The notes: generated from the sequence alone by a model not told the origin. A DNA stretch of 8,472 nt from Chloroflexota bacterium (GCA_022565015.1 JADFKI010000162.1:1-8472); one strand, 5' to 3'; shown: positions 1-6,190, counted from the stretch's first letter. Made by a program: numbers and translations.

Positions 1-179
1 AGCTGCACCCGCATGGCGCGGACCAGCGCCTCGGAGACGCGGCCCTCCCTCCCAGGATCGGCCAGGGCCACCAGGGCCGGATCGCCTGGAACGATGCGCA
101 TGAGGACAAAGACGAGCGTGGCGACTCCGTAGATGGTTACGATTGCCAGCAGGAGGCGCTTTATGATGTAGTTACGCAA
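1..179 (-). CDS. ABC transporter permease, DppB/OppB type (5' fragment)
   Basis: Reading the minus strand from 179 gives LRNYIIKRLLLAIVTIYGVA (initiator read as Met), then a hydrophobic stretch, then VLMRIVPGDPA at about residues 26-36. A basic start, one long membrane helix and an 'R-[IL]-[VI]-PGDP' exit is the standard N-terminus of the DppB/OppB inner-membrane permease that forms half of the channel of family 5 peptide-type importers. The rest of the gene (usually about 310-340 residues) lies beyond the window edge. I chose the TTG at 177-179 because the codon just upstream in this frame is a stop (TAA) and the next ATG falls after the first helix. No clear Shine-Dalgarno sequence precedes it, so expression may be modest. 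It follows the substrate-binding lipoprotein gene by about 220 bp, with a hairpin between, which fits the same transport operon. The substrate cannot be told from this fragment. Confidence 0.85.
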   Translation of the reverse strand, partial: MRNYIIKRLLLAIVTIYGVATLVFVLMRIVPGDPALVALADPGREGRVSEALVRAMRVQ

Positions 180-352
180 TTAGCACCATGGTGAACTGGA
201 CTTTATAACACGAGCATCGACAGTTCTGAGGACGGGTCAACCGCCGGAGAGCGCTTCGATAGGGACCGTTGGACCACCACAAGGGCCATACCGAAGTTTC
301 ACCTGAGGTCTCTTTCTGACGGATCACGCTCAGAGGCGTCGCGAATTCGGAC

Positions 353-385
353 AAAACGTGGGACGGCCCACAGAAGGGCCGCCCC
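353..385 (-). terminator. Intrinsic terminator or attenuator between binding protein and permease genes
   Basis: On the minus strand a GC-rich 10 bp stem (376-385 with 360-369, one G.U pair in RNA) closes a 6-base loop and is followed after a few bases by TTTT at 353-356. It sits 18 bp past the stop of the lipoprotein gene. The T run is short, so partial termination is more likely than a full stop. Such hairpins after a binding-protein gene commonly let the binding protein outnumber its permease; that role here is inference. Confidence 0.6.
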
Positions 386-402
386 ACGGTGTTCCACTAT
401 TC

Positions 403-2238
403 TTAGTAATGGGACTGGTCGTCCAGCCAGACTTCCTCCAAGGTCACGTTGTTGTAGTATGCGGGGTCCACGTCCAGCCAGTTCTTGACCCAGGGCCACC
501 ACGCCATGCCTTCGGCAACCCAGCGCACGTGGATCTTCGGCAGGTCGGTCAATAGAATTCGCTCCATCTCATGAACGAGCTCTCGCCGCTCGGTTTCGTC
601 GGACGCGGAAAGCTGCTTCTGGTAGAGGTCGTCAAACGTCGCATTACAGTACCTCGACTGGTTGGCATTGCTTCCGCAGATGAATGGATCGGCATAGAAC
701 AGGCTGGGGTCCAATACCCCGGAAACGCCTCCATCACTGATAAGCTGGTAGTCGAAGTTGTTTCGACGCTCCGTAAACGTGCCCCTGTCCACTATATCCA
801 GATTTACCTCAACCCCGATCTGCCTTAGCTGGTCCTTGGCAAACTGTGGAGTCAGGATGGATTCCGGCGTGTCGAGCACCAGATAGTCCAGGCTCAGATC
901 GCCGGGGCCGTAGCCTGCCTCCTGAAGAAGCTGCCTGGCCTGTTCCTGTCGCGCGGTCACGACGGCGGGATCAGGAGAGCCTATGTACTCCGCCAGCTCG
1001 TCCGGCGGCAGGCTCCATTTGGTCCAGGGAGGTTGCCATCCACCCGCATCGCCAACGCCCTCTCCGAGGACCTCCACGGACTTATAGCGGTCGAATGCGA
1101 GGTTAAAGGCCTGACGGACTTTTAGATCGTTCCAGGGTGGCTCGTCGACCTTGCCGGCAATGCTGTGCCACCAGAGACGAGACCTCAGCGACACTATGAT
1201 CAGAGGCTGCTTCTCGTTGAGGATCTTCTTGTCCGATGCGTATATGTATTGCATGAAGGAGTTAATATCGAGCTGTTTGACACGAAGAGCCGCCAGAGCC
1301 GTTACCGGGTCCTTGAAGACGAAGTTCCTCACTCCGTCTATATAAGGAAGCCCTTCTCGATAGTAGTCCGGGTTGGCAACGGTTGTGGAGCCCTGCCCGG
1401 TCACATACTCGACCCAGATGAAAGGCCCTGTGCCGATTACCGTCGTCTTCAGTTCCTCATAGGAGATTTCGCTGGGTACGATGCTGAACCAACCAACGGC
1501 AATTTTGCTGAGAAAGCCGGCGTCGGGCTGGGTCAATACGAACTTGGGCGTGAGAGAGTCTACGATCTCTATTCTGTCGACGGCGGTAAAGTAGCCCGCC
1601 CGGCGGCTGGTGTTCGGGTTTCTGTACTTGTCAAAGCTGTGCTTGACGTCCCCGGCATCCAGGGATGTGCATGCGCCCGGCCTTCCGCCCGCAATTTCGC
1701 CGCAGTGGAACTTTACACCCTCTCGAAGGTTGAATGAGTACTCGAGTCCATTCGGACTGATTGACCAGTCGCGGGCAAGGTCGGGGACTACCTCGCCCTC
1801 GTCAAAGAACGAGTACCTCAGAAGGCGGTTGTATGAGCCGCCGACCCTCTGCTGCGTTCGCACAGTGGTCTGGGTCGTGAAATCGAAGTTCAAGAGGTCC
1901 TCACCGGCATGAGTCCTGAGGATTCCGCCCTTTATTAGCTCGCCTTCACCGCCGACAGGCGTCGGGATGGTCCGAATTACGATGGGCTTGGCCGCGGATG
2001 GCTTGGGAGTGGGAGCGGCTTCGGGCGCCATGGCCGGAGCCGCTGGGGCTGGAGCGGCCGGCTGTTGACGTGGTTGTGGTTGTGCCGCCTGGGCTGCCGG
2101 AGCCGGAGCCGGAGCGACCGGCGCCACTTGCTGTGGCGTCTGAGGTGCCGGTGCGGAGCCACATGCTAGGGCCAGTGCCAATATCGTTGCTAACGCTGTG
2201 ACGGCCCACCATCTTGCGCTGGTTGATCGTTTGCGCAT
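403..2238 (-). CDS. ABC transporter substrate-binding lipoprotein, family 5 (DppA/OppA type)
   Basis: This is the extracytoplasmic receptor of a peptide/nickel/opine-type ABC importer, 611 residues from the chosen start. Residues 1-25 form a lipoprotein signal peptide (MRKR basic end, then a Leu/Ala core) ending at lipobox ALA-C26, the lipidated cysteine; Ala at -3 is less usual than Leu. Residues 27 to about 85 are a low-complexity Ala/Pro/Gln linker. The family 5 binding domain follows, with recognisable blocks: NGLEYSFNLREGVKF near 165-178, DAGDVKHSFDKYR near 194-206, a TGPF block in the middle, and a NDLKVRQAFNLAFDR block. Two close cysteine pairs, C179/C190 and C521/C531, could form disulphides outside the membrane. 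The start at 2238 is preferred to the ATG 18 bp upstream because AGGAGG lies 7 bases before it and the upstream ATG overlaps no such site. It is transcribed away from the oxidoreductase genes and toward a permease gene. The ligand is unknown: this family binds peptides, nickel, sugars, opines and others. Confidence 0.93.
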   Translation of the reverse strand: MRKRSTSARWWAVTALATILALALACGSAPAPQTPQQVAPVAPAPAPAAQAAQPQPRQQPAAPAPAAPAMAPEAAPTPKPSAAKPIVIRTIPTPVGGEGELIKGGILRTHAGEDLLNFDFTTQTTVRTQQRVGGSYNRLLRYSFFDEGEVVPDLARDWSISPNGLEYSFNLREGVKFHCGEIAGGRPGACTSLDAGDVKHSFDKYRNPNTSRRAGYFTAVDRIEIVDSLTPKFVLTQPDAGFLSKIAVGWFSIVPSEISYEELKTTVIGTGPFIWVEYVTGQGSTTVANPDYYREGLPYIDGVRNFVFKDPVTALAALRVKQLDINSFMQYIYASDKKILNEKQPLIIVSLRSRLWWHSIAGKVDEPPWNDLKVRQAFNLAFDRYKSVEVLGEGVGDAGGWQPPWTKWSLPPDELAEYIGSPDPAVVTARQEQARQLLQEAGYGPGDLSLDYLVLDTPESILTPQFAKDQLRQIGVEVNLDIVDRGTFTERRNNFDYQLISDGGVSGVLDPSLFYADPFICGSNANQSRYCNATFDDLYQKQLSASDETERRELVHEMERILLTDLPKIHVRWVAEGMAWWPWVKNWLDVDPAYYNNVTLEEVWLDDQSHY

Positions 2239-2245
2239 ATCCAAG

Positions 2246-2251
2246 CCTCCT
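2246..2251 (-). promoter_or_regulatory. Ribosome binding site deciding the lipoprotein start
   Basis: A perfect AGGAGG on the minus strand lies 7 bases before the ATG at 2236-2238. It falls inside the reading frame of the alternative upstream ATG (2254-2256), which argues that the upstream ATG is not the real start. Confidence 0.8.
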
Positions 2252-2301
2252 GCCATTACTCGGGATTGGTAATGTAGTCAGGCCTGCTCCTGACAGTGCG
2301 A

Positions 2302-2331
2302 TTTCTAACATATGTGAGGCCGTTAAGTCAA
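2302..2331 (-). promoter_or_regulatory. Probable sigma-70-type promoter of the binding-protein gene
   Basis: The minus strand has TTGACT (2326-2331, 5 of 6 to the -35 consensus), an 18-base spacer, and TAGAAA (2302-2307, 4 of 6) preceded by TG one base upstream, making an extended -10. Transcription would begin near 2295 and leave a leader of roughly 55 bases before the ATG. This rests on consensus matching only. Confidence 0.45.
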
Positions 2332-2511
2332 CTCCATACGATAGAGTCGGGACTGGTGGATACCAGATGGACGTTATCGACGAGGAGTCATTCTACCTTC
2401 CGGCCCTGAACTGTAGGCAGACCGCTAAAATAGGCAAATACTGCACAATGTAGCTCTCGCCGGCGGGGCCAACGATCGGGAACTTAATGATCGAGGAATA
2501 TCCGGCCGTCG

Positions 2512-2520
2512 TGATACAAT
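2512..2520 (+). promoter_or_regulatory. Possible extended -10 promoter of the oxidoreductase genes
   Basis: TGATACAAT matches the extended -10 form TGnTATAAT with one mismatch and lies about 30 bases before the ATG of the F420-type oxidoreductase. No convincing -35 is visible at 16-18 bases upstream, which is tolerated by extended -10 promoters. The remaining divergent intergenic sequence (about 2332-2511) shows no strong inverted repeat that I could call an operator. Confidence 0.35.
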
Positions 2521-2536
2521 CGCCCGAAATCTATCC

Positions 2537-2543
2537 GGAGGTG
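2537..2543 (+). promoter_or_regulatory. Ribosome binding site of the LLM-class oxidoreductase
   Basis: GGAGGTG lies 8 bases before the ATG at 2552 but only 2 bases before an in-frame GTG at 2546. The spacing favours the ATG as the start. Confidence 0.7.
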
Positions 2544-2551
2544 GGGTGGTC

Positions 2552-3397
2552 ATGCACGTTGGTATCAATATTTCGATCTCGGAGCAACACGGAAACTTCG
2601 GCGCCCTGGCCCGAAAGATGGAGGAGATGGGATTCGAATCGGTGTGGCTGCCGGAGCACCCTGTGATTCCGGTCCGTCACAGCTCGAAGTACGGAGGGAC
2701 ACCCGACGGCTCGGTGCCCGTGGGAATGCGGTCCCTCGTCAACCCACTGATCGCTCTCTCCTACGCGGCCGCGGCGACGAGCTCCATCAGGCTTGGAACG
2801 GCAATCAACCTCGTTACGGAGCATCACCCCCTGGACCTGGCCAAGCAGATATCGACCCTGGACATGTATTCAGGGGGCCGGTTCATGTTTGGCATCGGCA
2901 CGGGCTGGTTTCGGGAAGAGGCCGAGGCCCTGGGAGTAGACTTCGACCATCGAGGGACACAGGCCAGGGAGCACGTGCTGGCCATGAAGGAGCTGTGGAC
3001 CAAGGACGAGGCCGAGTTTCACGGACGCTACGTAGACTTCTCCGCGATGTACTGCTACCCAAAACCGACTCAGAAGCCACACCCGCCCGTGCTAATCGGC
3101 GGAAGCGCCAAGAACGTCCTCAATCGAGTCGTCCAGTGGGGAGACGGCTGGATACCCATCCGGGTCGAGCCTGATGAGATCAAGACGGCGCGCGCCACGC
3201 TGACACGGCTGGCTGAGGAGGCGGGACGCGACCCTGCCTCCATCGACATTACGATTCACAGTCTGCCCGCCGACCGAGACCTGATAAGGCGTTTCGAGGA
3301 GGCGGGAGCGAATCGGGTGTTGGTGAGGGCGTCGGCGCCGGACCATGACGGCTCGTTGAAGGAGATCGAGGAGCTGGCGGCAAAGGTCCTCGGGTAA
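2552..3397 (+). CDS. LLM-class flavin/F420-dependent oxidoreductase
   Basis: A 281-residue luciferase-like (bacterial luciferase/F420 oxidoreductase superfamily) TIM-barrel enzyme, of usual length for the single-domain F420 subgroup. Visible family features are the first strand MHVGINIS, the block GFESVWLPEHPVIP near residues 27-40, the strand IRLGTAINLV, the LAKQISTLDMYSGGRFMFG block ending in GIGTGW (114-119), and the late GGSAKN (183-188) with WGDGWIP (196-202). The 'WxPEH' and 'IPV' arrangement resembles the TIGR03619-like group annotated as probable F420-dependent oxidoreductases. F420 use is inferred from family; FMN cannot be excluded. The reaction is expected to be a cytosolic hydride transfer on an unknown organic substrate. 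The gene starts a plus-strand pair with a zinc-type dehydrogenase and is divergent from the family 5 importer, suggesting a shared uptake and oxidation theme. I see no missing segment or frame disturbance. Confidence 0.92.
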   Translation: MHVGINISISEQHGNFGALARKMEEMGFESVWLPEHPVIPVRHSSKYGGTPDGSVPVGMRSLVNPLIALSYAAAATSSIRLGTAINLVTEHHPLDLAKQISTLDMYSGGRFMFGIGTGWFREEAEALGVDFDHRGTQAREHVLAMKELWTKDEAEFHGRYVDFSAMYCYPKPTQKPHPPVLIGGSAKNVLNRVVQWGDGWIPIRVEPDEIKTARATLTRLAEEAGRDPASIDITIHSLPADRDLIRRFEEAGANRVLVRASAPDHDGSLKEIEELAAKVLG

Positions 3398-3458
3398 CTC
3401 CGGGCTAGGAGCACGATATTCGATGCGGACATCGTCAACGTTGGAGCGCACCTTATAG

Positions 3459-3494
3459 ATGGGTGAAAACGATATGACAATGACTGCCTCATGA
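3459..3494 (+). other. Eleven-codon reading frame coupled to the MDR start (possible leader)
   Basis: ATG at 3459 opens MGENDMTMTAS and stops at TGA 3492-3494, so its stop overlaps the dehydrogenase ATG as ATGA. The frame opens directly after a TAG stop. Because the dehydrogenase ATG has no good Shine-Dalgarno of its own, termination-reinitiation could deliver ribosomes to it. The site before the small frame (GGAG at 3443-3446) is 12 bases away and weak. It may be chance. Confidence 0.2.
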
Positions 3495-4459
3495 AGGCGG
3501 CAAGGCTGGTCGGCCCCAGACGATTCGAATTCCTTGAGGCCGATACGCCCGCGCCGGAAGACGGCCAATGCCTGATAAAGCTCGAGCAGCTTTCGATCTG
3601 CGGCAGCGACATACATCGCGAATATGGTCGCCTGTTTCCGGAAGACCATTATCCCGTGCGAATCGGAGATCCCTGCCACGAGTGCGCGGGTGTCGTAGTC
3701 GAGAGCCGGTGCGAGGAGTTCAGGGAAGGGCAGAGGGTAATCGTCTATCCGGGTCTGGGACGGCCCGGTGGGCTCGTCGAGTACATAGCGTCGGAGCCCC
3801 GCATGATGTGTGCCTTGCCCGACGAAGGAGACCTCGGCGAGTGGGTGATGTGCCAGCCTTCCGGCACCGTGCTCTACGCCTGCCAGAAAATGGACAGCCT
3901 CTTGGGCAAGTCCGTTGCCATCGTAGGGCAGGGCGCCATCGGGCTGTCCTTCTCGATGATCACTTCGAGCCTCGGCGCCGCGCAGGTTATCGGCATCGAC
4001 CCGCTGGATTACCGTCTGGACTGGTCCAAGGACGTTGGCGCGACCCACACCATAAACCCCGACCGAGATGATGTTGTTCAAGCCGTCCAAGACATCACGG
4101 AGGGGCGTGGCCCGGACATCGTGGTCGAGGCCGTCGGATTTCCAGACCCCCTCAATATGGCCCTTCGGCTGGTGCGACAGTTCGGGACGGTGATCGTATT
4201 TGGCATCCAGTCTCAGAAGATGGTCCCCATCGACCACGAGCTGTTGATGGAGCGCCAACCTATGATTATCACCACGAGAGGCGGATTCGCGCAGGACCCC
4301 ATCGCTCCAATTCGCACGATGGTCGACCTGAAGCAGCGGGGCATAATCGATCCCGGCAAGCTGGTGACCCATCGACTGCCCTTCGAGGAGCTTCAGAGGG
4401 CATACGACATGTACGAAGGCCATGAAGACGGGGTCATCAAGGTCGTGATTCGTTTTTAG
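3491..4459 (+). CDS. Zinc-type MDR alcohol dehydrogenase lacking the structural zinc lobe
   Basis: A 322-residue medium-chain dehydrogenase with an N-terminal GroES-like catalytic domain and a Rossmann domain. Likely catalytic zinc ligands are C37 (in ICGSDIH), H63 and E64 (in CHECAG, a variant of GHExxG). The nucleotide-binding motif is GQGAIG at 146-151, and D170 at the end of the second strand favours NAD over NADP. Around residues 86-98 the sequence runs straight from YPGLGRPGG into LVEYI, so the usual lobe with four spaced cysteines is absent; this explains a length about 20-30 residues below typical. Q122 stands where many relatives have the Glu of an 'EP' motif near the catalytic metal. 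It lies 93 bp after the LLM oxidoreductase, likely in one transcript. Substrate unknown: polyol, threonine and alcohol dehydrogenases share this fold. The only start with a family-like N-terminus (MKAARLVGP) is the ATG used, although its ribosome site is weak. Confidence 0.9.
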   Translation: MKAARLVGPRRFEFLEADTPAPEDGQCLIKLEQLSICGSDIHREYGRLFPEDHYPVRIGDPCHECAGVVVESRCEEFREGQRVIVYPGLGRPGGLVEYIASEPRMMCALPDEGDLGEWVMCQPSGTVLYACQKMDSLLGKSVAIVGQGAIGLSFSMITSSLGAAQVIGIDPLDYRLDWSKDVGATHTINPDRDDVVQAVQDITEGRGPDIVVEAVGFPDPLNMALRLVRQFGTVIVFGIQSQKMVPIDHELLMERQPMIITTRGGFAQDPIAPIRTMVDLKQRGIIDPGKLVTHRLPFEELQRAYDMYEGHEDGVIKVVIRF

Positions 4460-4733
4460 TCCGCGCCCGCACCGCAATTCGGCGGCCTCCGGCCCAGTCT
4501 CCTCTCCCGGCCTAAATGTCTACTCCGGCAGACTTCACCCGCGGCCCCAGGCATATTAAGGCGACATATTGCCTCCGAGTCTGGGGCCGGGACTAGTATT
4601 TCGGGCGTTGGGCAGGTCATATCCACACCGCGTTCTTGGTGTTAGCTCGCGCCTACCCATTTCTTGTCGTATGGTTTCATGGACTGAAGTTTCCGCTGGT
4701 TCGCCTCTTTCCTTCCGGGAATCGTCTAATTGG
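4460..4733. other. Non-coding stretch after the dehydrogenase gene
   Basis: No reading frame here has family-like features. A 69-codon plus-strand frame from 4569 ends in the peptide NWIPAKAGMTG, a well-known translation artefact of palindromic dispersed repeats. The stretch holds the inverted repeat at 4542-4589 and leads into the repeat array that begins near 4734. Confidence 0.6.
4542..4589. repeat. Inverted repeat, possible terminator of the oxidoreductase pair
   Basis: CGGCCCCAG at 4542-4550 is matched perfectly by CTGGGGCCG at 4581-4589. Inside, GGCATAT and ATATTGCC extend the pairing with a bulge, so a long cruciform or RNA hairpin is possible. It lies about 80 bp past the dehydrogenase stop. 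There is no T run after the right arm, so it is not a textbook intrinsic terminator, but it could protect or end the transcript. Confidence 0.5.
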
Positions 4734-4753
4734 ATTCCGGCGAAAGCAGGAAT
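4734..4753. repeat. Dispersed palindromic repeat (WIPAKAGMT type)
   Basis: ATTCC at 4734-4738 pairs with GGAAT at 4749-4753, and the inner GC/GC pairs close a GAAA loop with one mismatch. With flanks TGG and GACGGG this is the widespread intergenic palindrome that reads through as WIPAKAGMT. The left arm can also pair with a copy of the same motif at about 4715-4723 in opposite orientation (CCGGGAATC against GATTCCGG). Confidence 0.65.
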
Positions 4754-4882
4754 GACGGGTCTGAAGAAGCAGGAATGACGGGTCTGAAGAAGCCGGGATG
4801 ACGGGTCTGAAGAAGCGGGGATGACGGGTTTGAAGAAGCAGGGATGACGGGTCTGAAGAAGTTGGAATGATGGGTTTGAAGG
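4745..4882. repeat. Six tandem copies of a 23 bp unit
   Basis: The unit AGCAGGAATGACGGGTCTGA plus AGA repeats at 4745, 4768, 4791, 4814, 4837 and 4860. Copies 1 and 2 are identical; copies 3-5 differ at one to three positions, mostly in bases 4-7; copy 6 is the most diverged and the array ends within ACGTAGAAGGG. The first half of each unit equals the right arm and tail of the palindrome at 4734-4758, so the array looks like an expansion of that arm by slippage or unequal crossing-over. Minus-strand frames through it give only periodic low-complexity peptides and are not genes. Confidence 0.9.
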
Positions 4883-4995
4883 ACGTAGAAGGGTCGGGGA
4901 TAAACGTGGCGCTATTGTGATGGGCAGAGGCAGTCGGAGGGTTGAGGTCCATTCGGCGATTGAGCCGGACCAGGACCCTGGGTTTGGAGAAAGGT

Positions 4996-5292
4996 ATGCA
5001 GCTACGTAAGCGTCTTATCCGTCACCTCTATATTCTCTTGGAGGTCGTCATCGCCGCATTTTCACAGAGCGTGCACAGCGCCAACGCACAGAATAGAAGA
5101 TAGCTCTGACGATGGTCATGACGATGAGAGCGGAAGAAGAAGCCGGACAAGAAGGGCAAACGTGACAAGGGTGTCATCACGGTATGTCGTACTGGCACTG
5201 ATCCTGGCGCGATCGAACGCCGCCACGAATACCACCCCGATAGAAGAGAGGGGGCCCGCTCGGATGAAGACATCAATAGTTCTCAGAGTTGA
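4996..5292 (+). pseudogene. Remnant of a secreted protein gene (signal peptide plus Lys-rich tail)
   Basis: ATG at 4996, preceded by GGAGAAAGG, opens a 35-codon frame: basic MQLRKRLIRH, a hydrophobic core LYILLEVVIAAF, and a plausible cleavage site SANAQ at 28-32, then TAG at 5101-5103. In the next frame, 5096-5130 reads as acidic DSSDDGHDDE; from 5128 the original frame resumes as RKKKPDKKGKRDKGVITVC and runs to TGA at 5290-5292. A signal peptide followed by acidic and Lys-rich low-complexity linkers, broken by what looks like two compensating frameshifts, suggests a decayed exported protein. The VITVC block resembles the start of a small Cys motif often seen at the end of secreted proteins, but I cannot name the family. 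No intact open frame spans the region. An alternative is that only a 35-residue peptide is made. Confidence 0.5.
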
Positions 5293-5325
5293 TCCCTCGA
5301 ATCGCCTCTGACTCAAACGCAATGT

Positions 5326-5865
5326 CTATGGTTGTGGTGTGCACAGACCGGATGGAGAGGAATCGCCTGATGCGTTGCCTTGGCACTTGTTTTTGGTGTA
5401 CATGTTGGCCTCCCCCTAGGCGTCGCGGTACCAAATTGCTCCATTATTATCTGTTTTGTACTTCGTGAAGGTGTCACCAATAATCGCCGGGTCAGCCTCG
5501 AAGCCGTCGCCCCCGTTCTCCTCGGACTTGTTCTTGATGAAGCTGCTAGTACCGCTGTATTCCAAGTCAAACTCGTCATTTTCATTGCTCTTGGATTCGT
5601 TCCTGGAGAAGGCGTTTCCGGCGGAATCAAGGAGGTCGAAGCCGACTTTGCTGTCGTTGGCCGTATTATCTTCAAGAGTGTTGTCGGAGGAGGCGCCGGG
5701 GAGGTGGAAGCCGTCGATAGACCCGGTGACATGGCTGTTGACGACGATAACTCCTGTCAGCGAACCGAGGAAGATGCCAGACCCTGAACCAAACGCTGTG
5801 ACCATGTGCCTCTCGCAATCCAGGGTTACGTCATCGGCATCAATTACAATATGCCTACGTGTTCC
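5326..5865 (-). pseudogene. Right-handed parallel beta-helix protein remnant with an in-frame amber stop
   Basis: The minus frame is open from 5865 to TAG at 5416-5418 and then continues in the same frame to a second TAG at 5326-5328. It reads HIVIDADDVTLDC near the start, then several NosD/Beta_helix-type coils with stacked Asn/Asp turns (SSDNTLEDNTAND, GNAFSRNESKSNEND, SSFIKNKSEENGGDGF), reaching AIWYRDA before the first stop. After it comes GEANMYTKNKCQGNASGDSS and PSGLCTPQP, which is how such secreted beta-helix proteins usually end, so the amber codon is a disabling change rather than the natural end. The 5' part, including the signal peptide and first coils, is missing: a TGA at 5866-5868 and unrelated sequence precede it. 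An ATG at 5805 could start a 129-residue truncated product. Intact relatives are exported carbohydrate- or surface-associated proteins; no catalytic residues can be assigned here. Confidence 0.75.
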
Positions 5866-6093
5866 TCAGTGAGAGAAGTGTCGACCGATATAACGAGGGT
5901 GCCCTTAGGCTCTACCCTGTCTATCGGTGCTTTCGCCGTGGTGATCGCCTCGGGTAGCCAAGGTATCGTGATGCCCTGGCTGTGGACTACCCTTGGTGGC
6001 TTCGCCTTGGCGCTGATTCTGCTTACAGTGGGCCTGTCCTGGGTAAGCGGGATGCGGCCGAAAGCCGTGGAAAAGACGAGAGTTGGGGATTAA
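5851..6093 (+). pseudogene. 3' remnant of a membrane protein gene, perhaps a transporter
   Basis: This plus-strand frame reads REVSTDITRVPLGSTLSIGA then two hydrophobic stretches (about residues 30-45, and a strong one WLWTTLGGFALALILLTVGL) and ends with a basic tail SGMRPKAVEKTR before TAA at 6091-6093. The layout, two helices and a short cytoplasmic basic end, looks like the last two segments of a multi-pass transporter such as an MFS protein, but the family is not certain. Upstream the frame runs antisense into the beta-helix remnant, and no ribosome site precedes any start, so the front of the gene has been lost. A genuine small two-helix membrane protein starting at 5851 is the alternative. 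Confidence 0.4.
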
Positions 6094-6120
6094 AACACAG
6101 ATACGGCCAATCCCCTGACC

Positions 6121-6155
6121 AGAGTATGCCTACCCCGCCCTTATGGCATACCTCT
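6121..6155. repeat. Inverted repeat
   Basis: AGAGTATGCC (6121-6130) pairs with GGCATACCTCT (6145-6155) over ten base pairs with one bulged base and a 14-base loop. No T run follows on either strand. It lies between the membrane-protein remnant and the REP-like element; its role is unknown. Confidence 0.5.
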
Positions 6156-6190
6156 CTGGAATTGTAATTACCTGGACTTAAGATACAAGG

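Noticed and set aside
1165..1737. A 190-codon plus-strand frame inside the lipoprotein gene
   Set aside because: Antisense to clear family 5 binding-protein sequence; its peptide has no recognisable pattern.
3092..4477. A 461-codon minus-strand open frame across the dehydrogenase gene
   Set aside because: It is antisense to a well-supported dehydrogenase, shows no domain motif or ribosome site, and such long shadows are common opposite GC-rich genes.
4569..4778. A 69-codon plus-strand frame
   Set aside because: It ends in the repeat-derived peptide WIPAKAGMTG and has no ribosome site or family features.
4745..4882. Tandem repeats considered as a CRISPR array
   Set aside because: The 23 bp units are head to tail with no unique spacers between them, and no cas gene is nearby.
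4677..4952. A 91-codon minus-strand frame over the tandem array
   Set aside because: The peptide is only the translated 23 bp repeat (periodic Ser/Asp/Pro/Leu), with no other support.
5416..5418. Amber codon considered as pyrrolysine or programmed readthrough
   Set aside because: The gene has also lost its 5' end and lies among other remnants, so decay is the simpler reading; nothing recognisable as a recoding signal follows.
5313..5732. A 139-codon minus-strand frame rich in Thr/Ser/Pro
   Set aside because: It is the wrong frame of the beta-helix remnant; the beta-helix pattern is clear in the neighbouring frame.
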